From NCBI GenBank assembly GCA_016705335.1, contig JADIYN010000062.1, positions 1 to 46,885 on the forward strand: a stretch of DNA of 46,885 bases. Reading direction: 5' to 3'. Below are positions 17,989 to 28,580 of the stretch, piece by piece (positions within the stretch are counted from its first letter, which is position 1; the number at the start of each line of letters is the position of its first letter). The notes under the pieces are model-generated. The model was given only the letters and a program-made list of their open reading frames with translations. It did not search any database and had not been told where the DNA came from. The position numbers and the translations under genes were made by a program. The stretch is from Draconibacterium sp. GTDB taxonomy: Bacteria; Bacteroidota; Bacteroidia; Bacteroidales; Prolixibacteraceae.

Positions 17989-20900
17989 ATGAAGTATATC
18001 GTAATTGTACTTATATTTTTTGTGTGCTCTCGTATTCAGCAGGCAAATGCACAAGATAAAAGTATTACAGGAAAAGTGCTGTTTTCGCTGGATGATAAAG
18101 CTTTACCTGGAGTTTCTGTTAGTGTTAAAGGTACAAGTTCAGGCACTGTAACAGGTAATGACGGGACGTTTCAAATCGATGTTCCGTCAAATGCACAATT
18201 TCTTGTCTTCTCATTTGTAGGCATGAAAACTGAAGAAATACCAATAAACTCTACTATACTTAACATAAATTTAAAACCCGATTATATAGGGATAAGCGAA
18301 ATTGTTGCAACTGGTTATTCTTCAAAAGGAAAGAACCAAATCACCGGCTCCACATTTCAACTAAAGGTAATAAATTTGCAAATGTTCCTGTAACTTCTTT
18401 TGACCAGGCTTTGCAGGGAAAAATTCCTGGATTGGTTGTTTCAGCTCCATCAGGAACTCCCGGTACAATGCAGGATTTACGAATAAGGGGAGTTGGTTCA
18501 ATCACCGCATTAAATAATCCGCTTATTGTTATTGACGGAGTTCCCGTAATAAATCCCGATTTTACAGGCGAGGTTCAGCGCAGTTCGTTTAGTGTGTTAT
18601 CGTCATTGAACAGCCGGGACATTGAAAGTATAACAGTTTTAAAAGATGCTTCTGCAACATCTACATACGGAGCGCGGGGATCAAGTGGCGTAATTGTAAT
18701 CAGCACCAAAAAAGATAATCCAGGAAAAACCCGGTTTGTATTAAATTCTTCGGTTGGATTTCAAAATAATGCAACTGAAGGGTGGGGCATTCTCAATGGC
18801 AGTCAGCGCGAAGAGTTAATGCTTGAGGCTGTTCATAATACTTATAATGTGCCGGTAAACGAAGCCTACAATTTACTTATAGAAAAAAACTTACAAACAG
18901 CCTGAAAACCTGGATTGATTCATATAACCGAAACGAAGGAAACTGGGATGAATTACTAAAGAACAAAAATGCACTTGTTCAGAATTATGATTTTTCAGCT
19001 TCGGGAGGCGATGCTGTTTCATCATTTTTTGCTTCACTTGGTTATAACAATACTGAAGCAACGGTTATTGGTGGAGGATTTCAGAGAATCTCGGGAAAAT
19101 TCAATTTTGAGCATCAATTTTCAGGAAAAATAAAATTTGGAACAAGCATGATATTTTCCAATACACGCCAGAACCCATTTCTCGAACAAAGTTTATATTT
19201 TGGAAATCCTAATGCTGCAAGATTTTTGATGAGCCCGTGGGAACAAACTTATCTTGCTGACGGAGTTACATTGAATACAGCTACTACCTCTTCTTTTTTC
19301 AATTCTTTATATACACTCGAAAACGATATTTCTAAAAACGATCTAACAAAAGGAATGGTAAATTCATTTGTTGAATGGGAAGTTTTCAGCAATCTGGTTT
19401 TTAAAACTTTGTATTCAGGCGATTATAATGTGGCTGCTTTTCATGGTTATCAAAACCGAGTACATGGTGATGGCAAATCAAAAGGAGGCTCAGCAAATCA
19501 ATCGGTAACACGCAATTACAATTGGGTTAGTCAGAATTCTCTAGATTACAAAAAAACAATTGATAATCACAATCTGGCTTTAAAAATTTTAATGGAATAT
19601 CAGCAAAACAACAATAACTATTTATCAGGATCGGGCGAGAAATTTCCGGCTGACGATCTTGTTTATTTATCGGCTGCAAGTTCAAATCTTGATGTAAATG
19701 CGGCTTTTACCGATTGGAAAACATATCATATTTGGGAATGTTTAACTATAATTTTTCAGAGAAATATATTACTGATTTTACATACCGGTATGAAGGTTCA
19801 TCATTGTTTGCTCCCGAAATGAGGTTTGGTAATTTCTGGTCAATGGGTGCAGCCTGGAACATGAGCGAAGAAGATTTCATGAAAAACATTCAGTTTATTG
19901 ATTATTTGCGTTTTCGCAGTTCATATGGTTTGTCAGGAAATTCAGCAATTGGCCTAAATCAGTACCAGGCTTTGCTGGGTTATGATAAATTTTATGATGG
20001 TCAGGGTGCAGTTTATCCGCGCCAATTTGGAAATTCGAACCTCACGTGGGAAAAAAACAAAAATTTCGATGCGGGAATTGATTATGCATTTTTTAATGGG
20101 CGATTAAAAGGATCGCTGGCCTGGTTTCATAAAGAAACTTATGATTTGCTGCAACAGGTTCCTTTGTCGCTTACATCAGGTCATACTTCAATGTTGATGA
20201 ATGTCGGAAGCATGGTAAACAAAGGTTTCGAAGCTTTCCTTCAGGGTGATATATTCAGGTCAAATGATTTCAGTATCAATGTTTCATTCAACATTGCAAC
20301 TGTAACTAACGAAGTTACCCAACTTGCGCAGGACGCTTCGGGGAATGATATCAATATTGAAGATCCGCTTCGGAAAGTAGCAGTCGGACAACCGGTTTAT
20401 GCCTGGTATATGCGCAAATGGGCAGGCGTAAACCCCGATAATGGAAATGCGCAATGGTATATTAACGGAAAAGACGGCGAAATAACAGAAAGCTATTACG
20501 ACGCACAAAAAGAGTGGCAGGGTGAAAGTGCCATTCCAAAATTTACTTCGGGATTAGCAACACATATTGAGTATAAGGGATTTTTTGCAGATGTAAATCT
20601 TTACTATGCCGGTGGTCATAAAGTTTATGAAGATTTTTCATTTGTTACACATCACACGGGTAATTATTCATTCAGCCTTTTTAATGGAGTTGATGAATTG
20701 ATGGATCGCTGGCAGCAACCAGGCGATATTACAAATGTGCCAAAGGTTTGGTATGGTAGTCGCGATGATTCTCGCGAATCGACAAGATTTTTATTTGAAG
20801 GCGATTATATGCGGGTTAAGGATTTGGTACTGGGTTTTAATCTCCCGCAAAAAATAACAGGTAAAATTGGTTGCGAAAATATTTCAATATCGGCCAGAGG

Positions 20901-21030
20901 AACAAACTTATTCACTTTTGTAAAAGACAAGGGTTTAAAGTTTGACCCTGAAGTAGGCGCTGATGGTTTGACACGATTAACAACACCACCAGTAAAATCG
21001 GTTGTTTTCGGTATAAACCTGAATTTTTAG
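17989..21030 (+). CDS. SusC/RagA-type TonB-dependent outer membrane transporter (three frameshifts)
   Basis: Four open segments join into one protein of about 1014 aa once single bases are restored near 18360 (caa/act), in the A7 run at 18883-18889 and in the A4 run at 19719-19722. Order of parts: signal peptide ending ANAQ; a carboxypeptidase-regulatory-like domain (SITGKVLFSLDDKALPGVSV); a plug with IRGVGSITALNNPLIVIDGVPV and GARGSSGVIVISTK; then a 22-strand barrel with a typical last strand (VVFGINLNF). It imports oligomers across the outer membrane together with the SusD-like lipoprotein directly downstream. All three breaks lie in short homopolymers, so I treat the gene as intact in nature. 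Confidence 0.92.
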
Positions 21031-21036
21031 AACAGA

Positions 21037-22517
21037 ATGAGGAAACCAATTTTATACAGTTTGTTAATGAAATTAAATTTTCTGCTACAGGTTTTTTTCA
21101 ATAAACTGAAAACAGGTAATTCAGTAACTTCTGTTTTCCGGTTCTCTTCCTTTGGCTGGGTTAAGGAGGCCTTTTTTTCCTTATTTTCCTTGCATCCTGC
21201 ACCGACAGCGATCTGGATCCAACTCTTTCAAATGAAAAGAATATAGCAATTGGAATTGAAAACCTTGAAGATTTACAGGGAATTGCCAGCGGAATTTACG
21301 ACAGAATGACCGTAACCACCTACTATGGGCGAAATATGCAAATTTATGGCGAGGTGCGTTCAGATAATTGTTTTGCCAACGAAAGTTCAGGCAGATTTTT
21401 AACCGAAGCCCAAATGATTGTAAGCCCTGATAATTCAGGTGGTCCGTGGGAAGCCATATATGCTGTAATTGCTTCAGCTAATATTATTATTCAGCAGGAT
21501 ATGAATAAGATATCAGGGGAATTACAGAAATTAAATCAAATTGCCGGGCAGGCTTACATTGCCCGCGCCATGGCACATTTCGATTTGTTGCGTTTATATG
21601 GGCAGCAACATACAAATGGGAATCTTGGAATTCCTTATATCAAAAATTATGGTGAAAAAGAGTTACATCCGCGCAGAAACACTGTGGAAGAAAATAAGAA
21701 AGCAATTTTTGAAGATATTGAAACCGGCCTTTCGCTTATGTCAGAATCGAATAACCCAAAAACCAAAAATTATATTTCCACTTATGCCGGATATGCATTA
21801 AAAGCCCGGGTTGCACTTTATTTTAAAGAATGGGAAAAGGCAAAACAGGCTGCTCAAATTATTGTCAGTTCAGGTAAATTCGGAATTGTTGATTCTCCTG
21901 GTTATGTTAATTCATGGAAAACAAAAAATGCTTTAAATTCAATATTTGAGTTGGCATTCAGTACCTCCGATAACAATGGTGTTAATGGATTGCAATACAT
22001 TTACAGGGGTGCTGTTTATGGGGATGTGGAAGTTTTGGATAACTTAATTTCAATTTTCGATGATACCGATATTCGTAAATCCCTTGCAATGTTTGGATAT
22101 GAAACCGTTAGGGGCACACAACGGCTTCGAAACATGGGAAAATTTCCATCGACTGATTTCTCTGATAACGTTGTGTTGATGAGGATTGAGGAAATGATTC
22201 TTATTTTGGCTGAAGCAAAAATTGAACTTGGTGAAGCTGATGCGCTCGAAGTGTTAAACCTGATCCCTGCAAAACGCGGTGCACCATTCTATACTGAAGC
22301 TACAAAAGAAAATGTACTCCTGGAAAGACGAAAGGAACTTTGTTTCGAAGGGTTTCGTTTCGATGATCTGGCGCGCACAGGCAGCGATATACCGCTTGTT
22401 GATCATTACAGACAAACCCATGGCGGACCGAAATACGGCAGTTATAAATATGCATTTCCAATTCCGACTAAGGAGATGATTGTAAATTCAAATATGGTTC
22501 AAAACAAGTTGAATTAA
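21037..22517 (+). CDS. SusD/RagB-family substrate-binding lipoprotein (one frameshift)
   Basis: Main frame 21306-22517, extended upstream in the same frame to a lipobox (IFLASC) at about 21183-21197. It joins an upstream start through the T7 run at 21172-21178 if one T is restored, giving about 493 aa. The exact start is uncertain because the upstream piece is a poor signal peptide. Conserved SusD features: GQAYIARAMAHFDLLRLYG (TPR-like helix), RVALYFKEWEKA, LILAEAKIELG, RRKELCFEGFRFDDLAR and the C-terminal FPIPTKEMIVNSNMVQN. It caps the SusC barrel and captures the substrate at the cell surface. It starts 6 bases after the SusC stop. Confidence 0.9.
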
Positions 22518-22924
22518 TAATTCATTGAGTTTGAAGTTTTTCAAATAAATTACAAGTTTTTTTAAGAAAATCCGATGCCAGGGCATCGAATGTTTATAGA
22601 AAGATAAGATAAAAATGTTGTTCGACCCTGGTCAGGGTCGCACGTAGTTTTTCTCGTATGGTTCAACAAAATACAATATCCGCTGGATTTGATTCCCTTG
22701 ATTTTGAAAATCAAATCACCTCCTGAATCGGATAAATCAATAACATTTGTTTACCACTTAAATATAAATTGACAAAAAATAACATGAATTGAGCATGATT
22801 AGAGAAAACAATTGCAGAATTGTTTGTTTTATTTATGCAAATTCTGCTGGTTATAATATTGTTTAAAAATTCTTCGTATAACAGCAATTGAACAGGTAAT
22901 TTAAATAATTCAAAACTTTGTCTG
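22518..22924. other. Gap after SusCD with two hairpins, no gene seen
   Basis: Two compact hairpins stand in AT-rich DNA: CGATGC-cagg-GCATCG (22573-22588) and CGACCCT-ggtc-AGGGTCG (22623-22640). The second is followed by GTTTTTCTCG and might terminate the SusCD transcript. Further on there is a near-palindrome TTGATTTTGAAAATCAA (about 22701-22717). The rest is AT-rich leader for the phosphoesterase gene. Open frames on the minus strand here do not look coding. Confidence 0.5.
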
Positions 22925-25638
22925 ATGAATAAATATTTTCTTCTTCTTTTAACACTCATTCTTGCTGAATCAACAGTAAACACAGCATATTCACAGAAAA
23001 AGGCTGAAGTGCTTACCGTTCCGGCCGGAAACGAGTTCACGAAAATCAATATCGGCGGAACCACAATTTTGCCAAGTGGCCGGTTTTTGACACCTGCGGG
23101 TATTTTTATCAGAATTACAAATGACGCGTATGGACTGGCAATTTCGCCCGATGGTAAAAAATCGGTTACGCTCCACAACGGTGTGTTTTCCATCATCGAC
23201 CTTGAAACAATGGATGTTGTGCGTGTCCCCGATTACGACGGGAAAATAAAATCACCCTTATCAAATGGTTCATTTTTGGGTGTTGCTTTTGCCGCTGATT
23301 CAAAAACTGTTTACCTCAGTGGCGGCGACAATGGCGCGGTTATAACTTACGACACGGAAAAACTTGTTCGCACCGATTCAATTTCATTAAATGGTAATGT
23401 TGACGGAAAAGATTATGGTGACAGTTTTACTTCTGATTTACTGCTGAATGACGAAAATAATGAACTGCTTGTGCTCGACCGTGCTAATTTCAGAATGGTA
23501 AGGATTGATTTATCAACCCGAAAAATTACAGGTTCGGTTGATGTGGGGCGGCAACCTTTTGGGTTGAGTTTATGCCCCGACCACAAAACTGCCCTGGTTG
23601 CAAATGTGGGAATGTACTCGTATCCGGTAATTACAGGAGCCACGCCTGAAAACTATGATTCACTGATGATTTCGCACCATCCTTATGGAAACAATACACC
23701 CGAATCAATTCATGGAACCGTTGTTGAAGGCCGGCAGATTCCCGGTCTGGGGAGTCCGCTGCACCCCGATGCTATGAGTGTTTTTACCATCGATTTGCAA
23801 AGCAACAAAGTGGTCGAAAAATTTAAAACCGGCCACCAGATCGGCCAAATGATTGAAGATGCTGAAGTGGTTGGCGGTGCGAGTCCCAACTCGATTGCTG
23901 TTGGAAAACAATTTGCTTATGTTACAAATGCAACAAATGATAACATTTCAATTATAGATTATAAAAACCATAAACTAATTGGCGATATCCCCATTTTAGT
24001 TGATCCCCGAATCGATAAATACCGAGGTTTGCTACCATTTGGGATTGCACTTACAAAAGACGAAAAAACGCTTTTTGTTGCACTTTTGGGATTCAATGCT
24101 GTAGCAGTAATTGATGTTGAATCTGGAAAAACAAGAGGTTTGATCCCGTCAGGTTGGGGGCCGACACGTGTAAAACTTTCGCCCGACGACAAGGAAATAT
24201 ATATTACAACCTGTCGTGGACTTGGTGCCGGACCAAACGGAGGTAAAGATTTTGTTCCGCCGGTTCAGGGTTATTATGTTGGCGATATTCAATTGGGCAG
24301 TTTTCAAAAAGTGGACATGCCCGATGAAAAACAACTTGCTGAATACACAAAACAATCCATCGAAAATACTTTTACAGGCAAAACTGTTCGTGACGATAAA
24401 AATAATCCGATGCCGGTTCTTCCAGGATTACGCAAATCCCCGATCAAACATATTGTTTATATTACCAAGGAAAACAGGACTTTTGATGAAATTTTCGGTC
24501 AGTTAAAAGGTTCAAACGGCGACAGCACGTTGGCACGTTTTGGCATAAACAACGAATATACTTTACCGCGCGAAATGTTTGGCAAATTTCCAAACCTGAG
24601 AATTAGTCCGAACCACATAAAAGCTGCCCGGCAGTTTTCTTATTCCGATAATTATTACTGCGACAGCGACGCATCGGTTCATGGCCATCACTGGATGGTT
24701 GGTGTTATTCCAAACGAGTGGGTTGAAGCAAATGCAGCTACTTCTAAAACCGCGATGGTTTTTTCAAAGGCACCCGGCCGCCGTTTCCCAAAACAATCGG
24801 CAGTGTTGACCCGGAAGATTACGCTGAAATTGGAGGTCTTTGGGAAGCGCTTGAACGGCAAAATGTTTCGTTTTACAACTTTGGAGAAGCAAACGAAGCA
24901 GGTCATGAGCGCGAAGAATGGTACGATACAAACACAGGTGCGGCACATGGTGTAATGATTCCAATGCAAAATGCACTTTTTACAAGAACAAGTCATGATT
25001 ATGCAGGCTACAATACAAATATTCCCGATCAATACCGGATGGACCAGTTTGAAAGGGAATTTACAGCAAAATGGATAAAAGGAAATGAAAAAATGCCTTC
25101 GTTGGTTACAGTTCAAATACCCAATGATCATGGCGCCGATATCAGGCCCGAAGATGGTTATTTATACAAACAGTCATACATGGTTGATAATGATTTGGCG
25201 GTTGGCCGGATTTTGCATTTCCTTTCGCGTACAAAATACTGGAAAGACATGCTTGTGATTATTACTGAAGATGATCCGCAGGGTGGGGTAGATCATATTG
25301 ATGGTCACCGCTCGGTGCTGATGATGGCCGGACCGTATGTAAAAAAGGGTTATGTATCGCACACACACGCCAATTTCGGTTCAATCCTGAAAACGATTTA
25401 CAATATTCTTAACGTTCCTTATGTCAATCAATTTGATGTTACTGCATCTTTGTTAACTGATTTTTTTACAGCTGAACCCGATTATACTCCTTATACACTG
25501 GAAATGCATGATTCGCGCATTTTTGATGCAGAACTTTCAATGAAAAAATATAACAAAACCATCGACTGGAGAAAAATTGAACAGGGACCGGAAATTGATA
25601 ATCCGGAGATTGAAAGGAAAGTGATGTATAAGAAATAG
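22925..25638 (+). CDS. Secreted beta-propeller-phosphoesterase (PLC/acid-phosphatase type) (one frameshift)
   Basis: Two frames join near 24784-24793 (ttcccaaaac; one base missing), giving about 904 aa. A signal peptide (ends AYSQ) is followed by a YVTN/YncE-like propeller (residues about 70-430; repeats such as PFGLSLCPDHKTALVANVG and TRVKLSPDDKEIYITTCRG). The C-terminal half is a phosphoesterase of the phospholipase C/AcpA superfamily: ITKENRTFDEIFG with the nucleophile/metal region, SDNYYCDSDASVHGHHW, VQIPNDHG and a final ITEDDPQGGVDHIDGHRS metal site. It probably hydrolyses an extracellular phosphodiester or monoester. It lies downstream of SusCD and upstream of the ceramidase-like gene. 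Confidence 0.82.
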
Positions 25639-25690
25639 GGAGAAGTCAGAAGACTCTTTGTAACTTTCCCCTCCTTTTCTTATAAGGAGG

Positions 25691-25790
25691 GGAGTGCGAG
25701 GGATTGTGAGAGGGAAGGGGTGGTTATTGGTTCAGAGTTTATCCCGATTTATCGGGAGGAGAGCGCGGGATTGTTTGAGGGAAGAGGCGG
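25691..25790 (+). repeat. Two imperfect 33-bp direct repeats with adjacent hairpins
   Basis: Copies at 25691-25723 and 25758-25790 share GGAG.GCG.GGGATTG and GAGGGAAG.GG.GG, about 27 of 33 positions. Each copy directly follows an inverted repeat (CCCCTCC...GGAGGGG at about 25668-25692, and TCCCGATTTATCGGGA at about 25742-25757). This fills the gap between the phosphoesterase and ceramidase-like genes. It resembles degenerate intergenic repeat units and has no coding potential. Confidence 0.6.
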
Positions 25791-25910
25791 TTTAATGTTT
25801 GAAAGTACAAAAAGGATCATCTGGCTTAGAGAAGGTAGATGGGTGGAGTTTTAACGGACAAACATTTGCTCACATAATTTTTTATTTTTAAAAACTTAAA
25901 ATATCATAAC

Positions 25911-27478
25911 ATGAAGAAATTTTTTAAAATCCTTGGATTCCTGATCATTCTGTTGTTTGCAGGATTGGTAACATGGATGTTCATGAACATGAGGGACAGG
26001 CACCCCGGGTATTCAGCTGATATGAAGATAATCAACGATTCTCCGGCAGCACTGAAAGTTGGGTTTGCAGCGGTAACAATTACACCCGAAGTTCCCGACC
26101 GCTGGATGGACAGCAACAACGACAACGAATACAATCCCGGCGATGGCGACACTTTTACCGATGGAAATGGAAACGATAAATTTGACCCCGTGTGGATTGC
26201 AGGTTTCAGCAACAGAAAACCGGCCAACGGTGTGCATGACGATACTTGGGCACGTACGATGATTATCGACGACGGTAAAACCCGGCTCGCAATTGTTTCT
26301 ATTGATGCAATAGGTTTTATGAATGATGATGTTGTTGATGTCCGCAATTTAATTGCGCCGGAAGCTGGAATTAGCTACGCCGTAATTTCTTCAACCCACA
26401 CCCACGAAGGTCCTGATATGATTGGAATGTGGAGCGGAACACCTTTAAAAGACGGGCTCAACAAAGAATATATGAAATTTGTGAAAACACGGATTGCAGA
26501 ATCTGTTGAAGCTGCTGTGAAAAATTTGCGTCCTGTAAATTTGGAAATCTCGCAGGATTTAACAGGTGCCATTCCACTTGTAAAAGACACACGCAAACCC
26601 GAAGTTTTTGATTCAGGGATGCGAATGATAAAAGCCATTGATAAAAAGAGTGGGGAAGTGCTGGGTTCGCTTGTTGCCTGGGCCGATCATCCCGAAACTT
26701 TGTGGAGCAAAAACCTGCTGGTTTCGTCCGACTTTCCGCATTTTGTGCGCGAAGGCATTGAAAAAGGCGTTTTCAATGGAGACACATTGATGAAACCCGG
26801 GATTGGCGGTATTTGTGTATATATAAATGGTGCGGTGGGCGGATTAATGACAACTCACCCCAGTCTGCCTGTAAAAGATCTGTTTACAGGAGAAGAATTC
26901 AACGAACCCACTTTCGAAAAGGCTGAGGCACAGGGAAAACAACTTTCATTTTTAGCTTTGAATGCAATGGAAAATCCTTCCGAAATTCTTGAATCAGCAG
27001 GTATTTCTTTGGTGGTGCGCACACTTCCCATGAAGATAGACAACCCAATGTTTAAGCTTGGTGCTGCGCTTGGGGTTATGAACAGGGTACAATGGGCTGG
27101 ATGAAAATGCGTTCGGAACTGGCCGTAATAAAAATAGGCCCGCTCTCTTTTGTAACCATTCCCGGCGAAATTTATCCCGAACTTGTAAATGGACCAATAG
27201 ATGCGCCCGAGGGAAATGATTTTGGTGTTCAACCCCTTGAAATACCGCCAATCCGTGAAATGATGCCCGGAAAATATAAGTTTATTGTAGGTCTGGCCAA
27301 CGACGAAATCGGGTATATCATCCCTAAAAGCCAGTGGGACGAAAAAGCGCCTTACACTTACGGACGTGATAATTCTCCTTATGGCGAGGAAAATTCACTC
27401 GGGCCAAAAACTGCCGGGGTAATTCACAAAACATCTTCAAAGGATTTCTTGCAATCCTCGCTATATTTATTCTGTTAA
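25911..27478 (+). CDS. Neutral/alkaline ceramidase-like hydrolase (one frameshift)
   Basis: Two frames join near 27088 (AGGG, one G missing), giving about 522 aa. A membrane anchor or signal lies at residues 4-25. A Ca-binding-like insert is rich in D/N/G (DSNNDNEYNPGDGD). The zinc-site core of the neutral ceramidase family is present: VGFAAVTITP, the ISSTHTHEGPD motif near residue 165, WADHPETLW, and later FVTIPGEIYPEL and SPYGEENSLGPKTAGVI. The family cleaves the amide bond of ceramides, but relatives of this Bacteroidota subgroup have unknown substrates. The last residues after IHK run into a hydrophobic stretch encoded in the next frame, so the true C-terminus may continue into the esterase. 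Confidence 0.8.
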
Positions 27479-28404
27479 TGTTGACACCACGAATTATCGG
27501 GTTTATATTTCCTGAAAAAGCGCCCATTGGTTATCATTACGAGTTGCTGGATTACCTTGCAATTGGCGTGGGGCTTGAAAAAATGGCCAATCTTGAACCT
27601 GAAATTCCGGCGGATATTGAAGAATTCAAAAACATTGAGTACAAAAATGTAAACGGTAAATCGCTGCAGCTTGATATTTATAAACCCAAAAACCTGACCG
27701 AACCCGCGCCGTTACTTGTATTTGTGCATGGTGGCGGCTGGAAGGGCGGCAAACGTTCCGATTACCTTGTTTACCTAGTTGATTATGCAAAAAAAGGATA
27801 CATAACTGCAACTGTTTCCTACAGGCTGAAAAACGACAGTATCTACCCGGCCTGTGTTCAGGATGTTTCGGATGCAGTGCACTGGCTTTTTTGCAACGCC
27901 GAAAAATATGGCTACGACCCCGACCGCATTGCTATGATTGGCGGTTCTGCCGGCGGTCATTTGGTTTTAATGACAACTTATGATTTGAAAGCGCCACAAA
28001 TCCAACTTGACAGTGCTTGCCTGACTTCGCCGGCCCACAAAATAAAAGCAGTTGTCGATATTTACGGTCCGGTGGATATGACAACTCCTTATGCCCAAAC
28101 CAGGGACTTGTTACTGGTTTTATCGGTCATTCTATACCGAAAACCTGAATTTTACTGGGAAGCTTCACCTGCCAAATACCTGCGTGCCGGGTTACCGCCA
28201 ACCCTTATTTTTCAGGGTACTTCCGATAATCTGCTGCCGCAAAGCCAGTCAGACACATTAAAAGTCCGCCTCGACAGGCTGGGTGTGCCAAACGAATACT
28301 ATAAACTGCCACTCTGGCCCCATGCCATGGACATGGCTGCCCGCCCCAACCAATATATGCAGCAAAAAATGGATGCGTTTTTTGAAAAATATGTAAGGGA
28401 ATAG
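27478..28404 (+). CDS. Alpha/beta-hydrolase esterase, BD-FAE/acetyl-esterase type
   Basis: A 308-aa protein. The oxyanion motif HGGGWKGG lies near residue 83, the nucleophile elbow GGSAGGH near residue 159, Asp in FQGTSDNLLP and His in WPHAMDM, so the triad is complete and typical of carbohydrate de-esterases. It begins in the middle of a hydrophobic helix: the same frame continues upstream (NIFKGFLAILAIFILLMLTP) without any start codon. One missing base near 27430 would therefore fuse it to the ceramidase-like protein. Read as a single gene, it starts exactly at the ceramidase stop. Likely role: removal of acyl groups from the SusCD substrate. Confidence 0.85.
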   Translation: MLTPRIIGFIFPEKAPIGYHYELLDYLAIGVGLEKMANLEPEIPADIEEFKNIEYKNVNGKSLQLDIYKPKNLTEPAPLLVFVHGGGWKGGKRSDYLVYLVDYAKKGYITATVSYRLKNDSIYPACVQDVSDAVHWLFCNAEKYGYDPDRIAMIGGSAGGHLVLMTTYDLKAPQIQLDSACLTSPAHKIKAVVDIYGPVDMTTPYAQTRDLLLVLSVILYRKPEFYWEASPAKYLRAGLPPTLIFQGTSDNLLPQSQSDTLKVRLDRLGVPNEYYKLPLWPHAMDMAARPNQYMQQKMDAFFEKYVRE

Positions 28405-28446
28405 GAAGAATTCGGTAGTCGGAAGACCGAAGTCAGGAGAGAATTT

Positions 28447-28487
28447 GGATTCCATCTTTACAAGTAGTTTGGGAGAAGATGGAATCC
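28447..28487. repeat. 12-bp-stem hairpin between convergent genes
   Basis: Perfect arms GGATTCCATCTT (28447-28458) and AAGATGGAATCC (28476-28487) with a 17-base loop, between the convergent esterase and FG-GAP genes. There is no T tract on either side, so a canonical terminator is unlikely, but it could protect or end both transcripts. Confidence 0.55.
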
Positions 28488-28580
28488 TTAATTGTAAAAA
28501 TTGTACCTCCCCCTACTTGTACCTTAAATCCACACGCAATTGTGGGTTAAACACTATTCATAAAAAGTTAACAGAACCGG

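Noticed and set aside
21037..21246. Separate small gene before the SusD gene
   Set aside because: The lipobox of SusD is in the next frame and a T7 run joins them, so it is treated as the SusD N-terminus, though the start remains unsure.
22711..23196. Long minus-strand open frame over the start of the phosphoesterase gene
   Set aside because: It overlaps a well-supported plus-strand signal peptide and propeller, and its protein has no domain or coding character; it is a shadow frame.
24955..25638. Independent second phosphoesterase gene
   Set aside because: The sequence just upstream in the same frame continues the phosphoesterase domain back to about 24790; it is the C-terminal part of one frameshifted gene.
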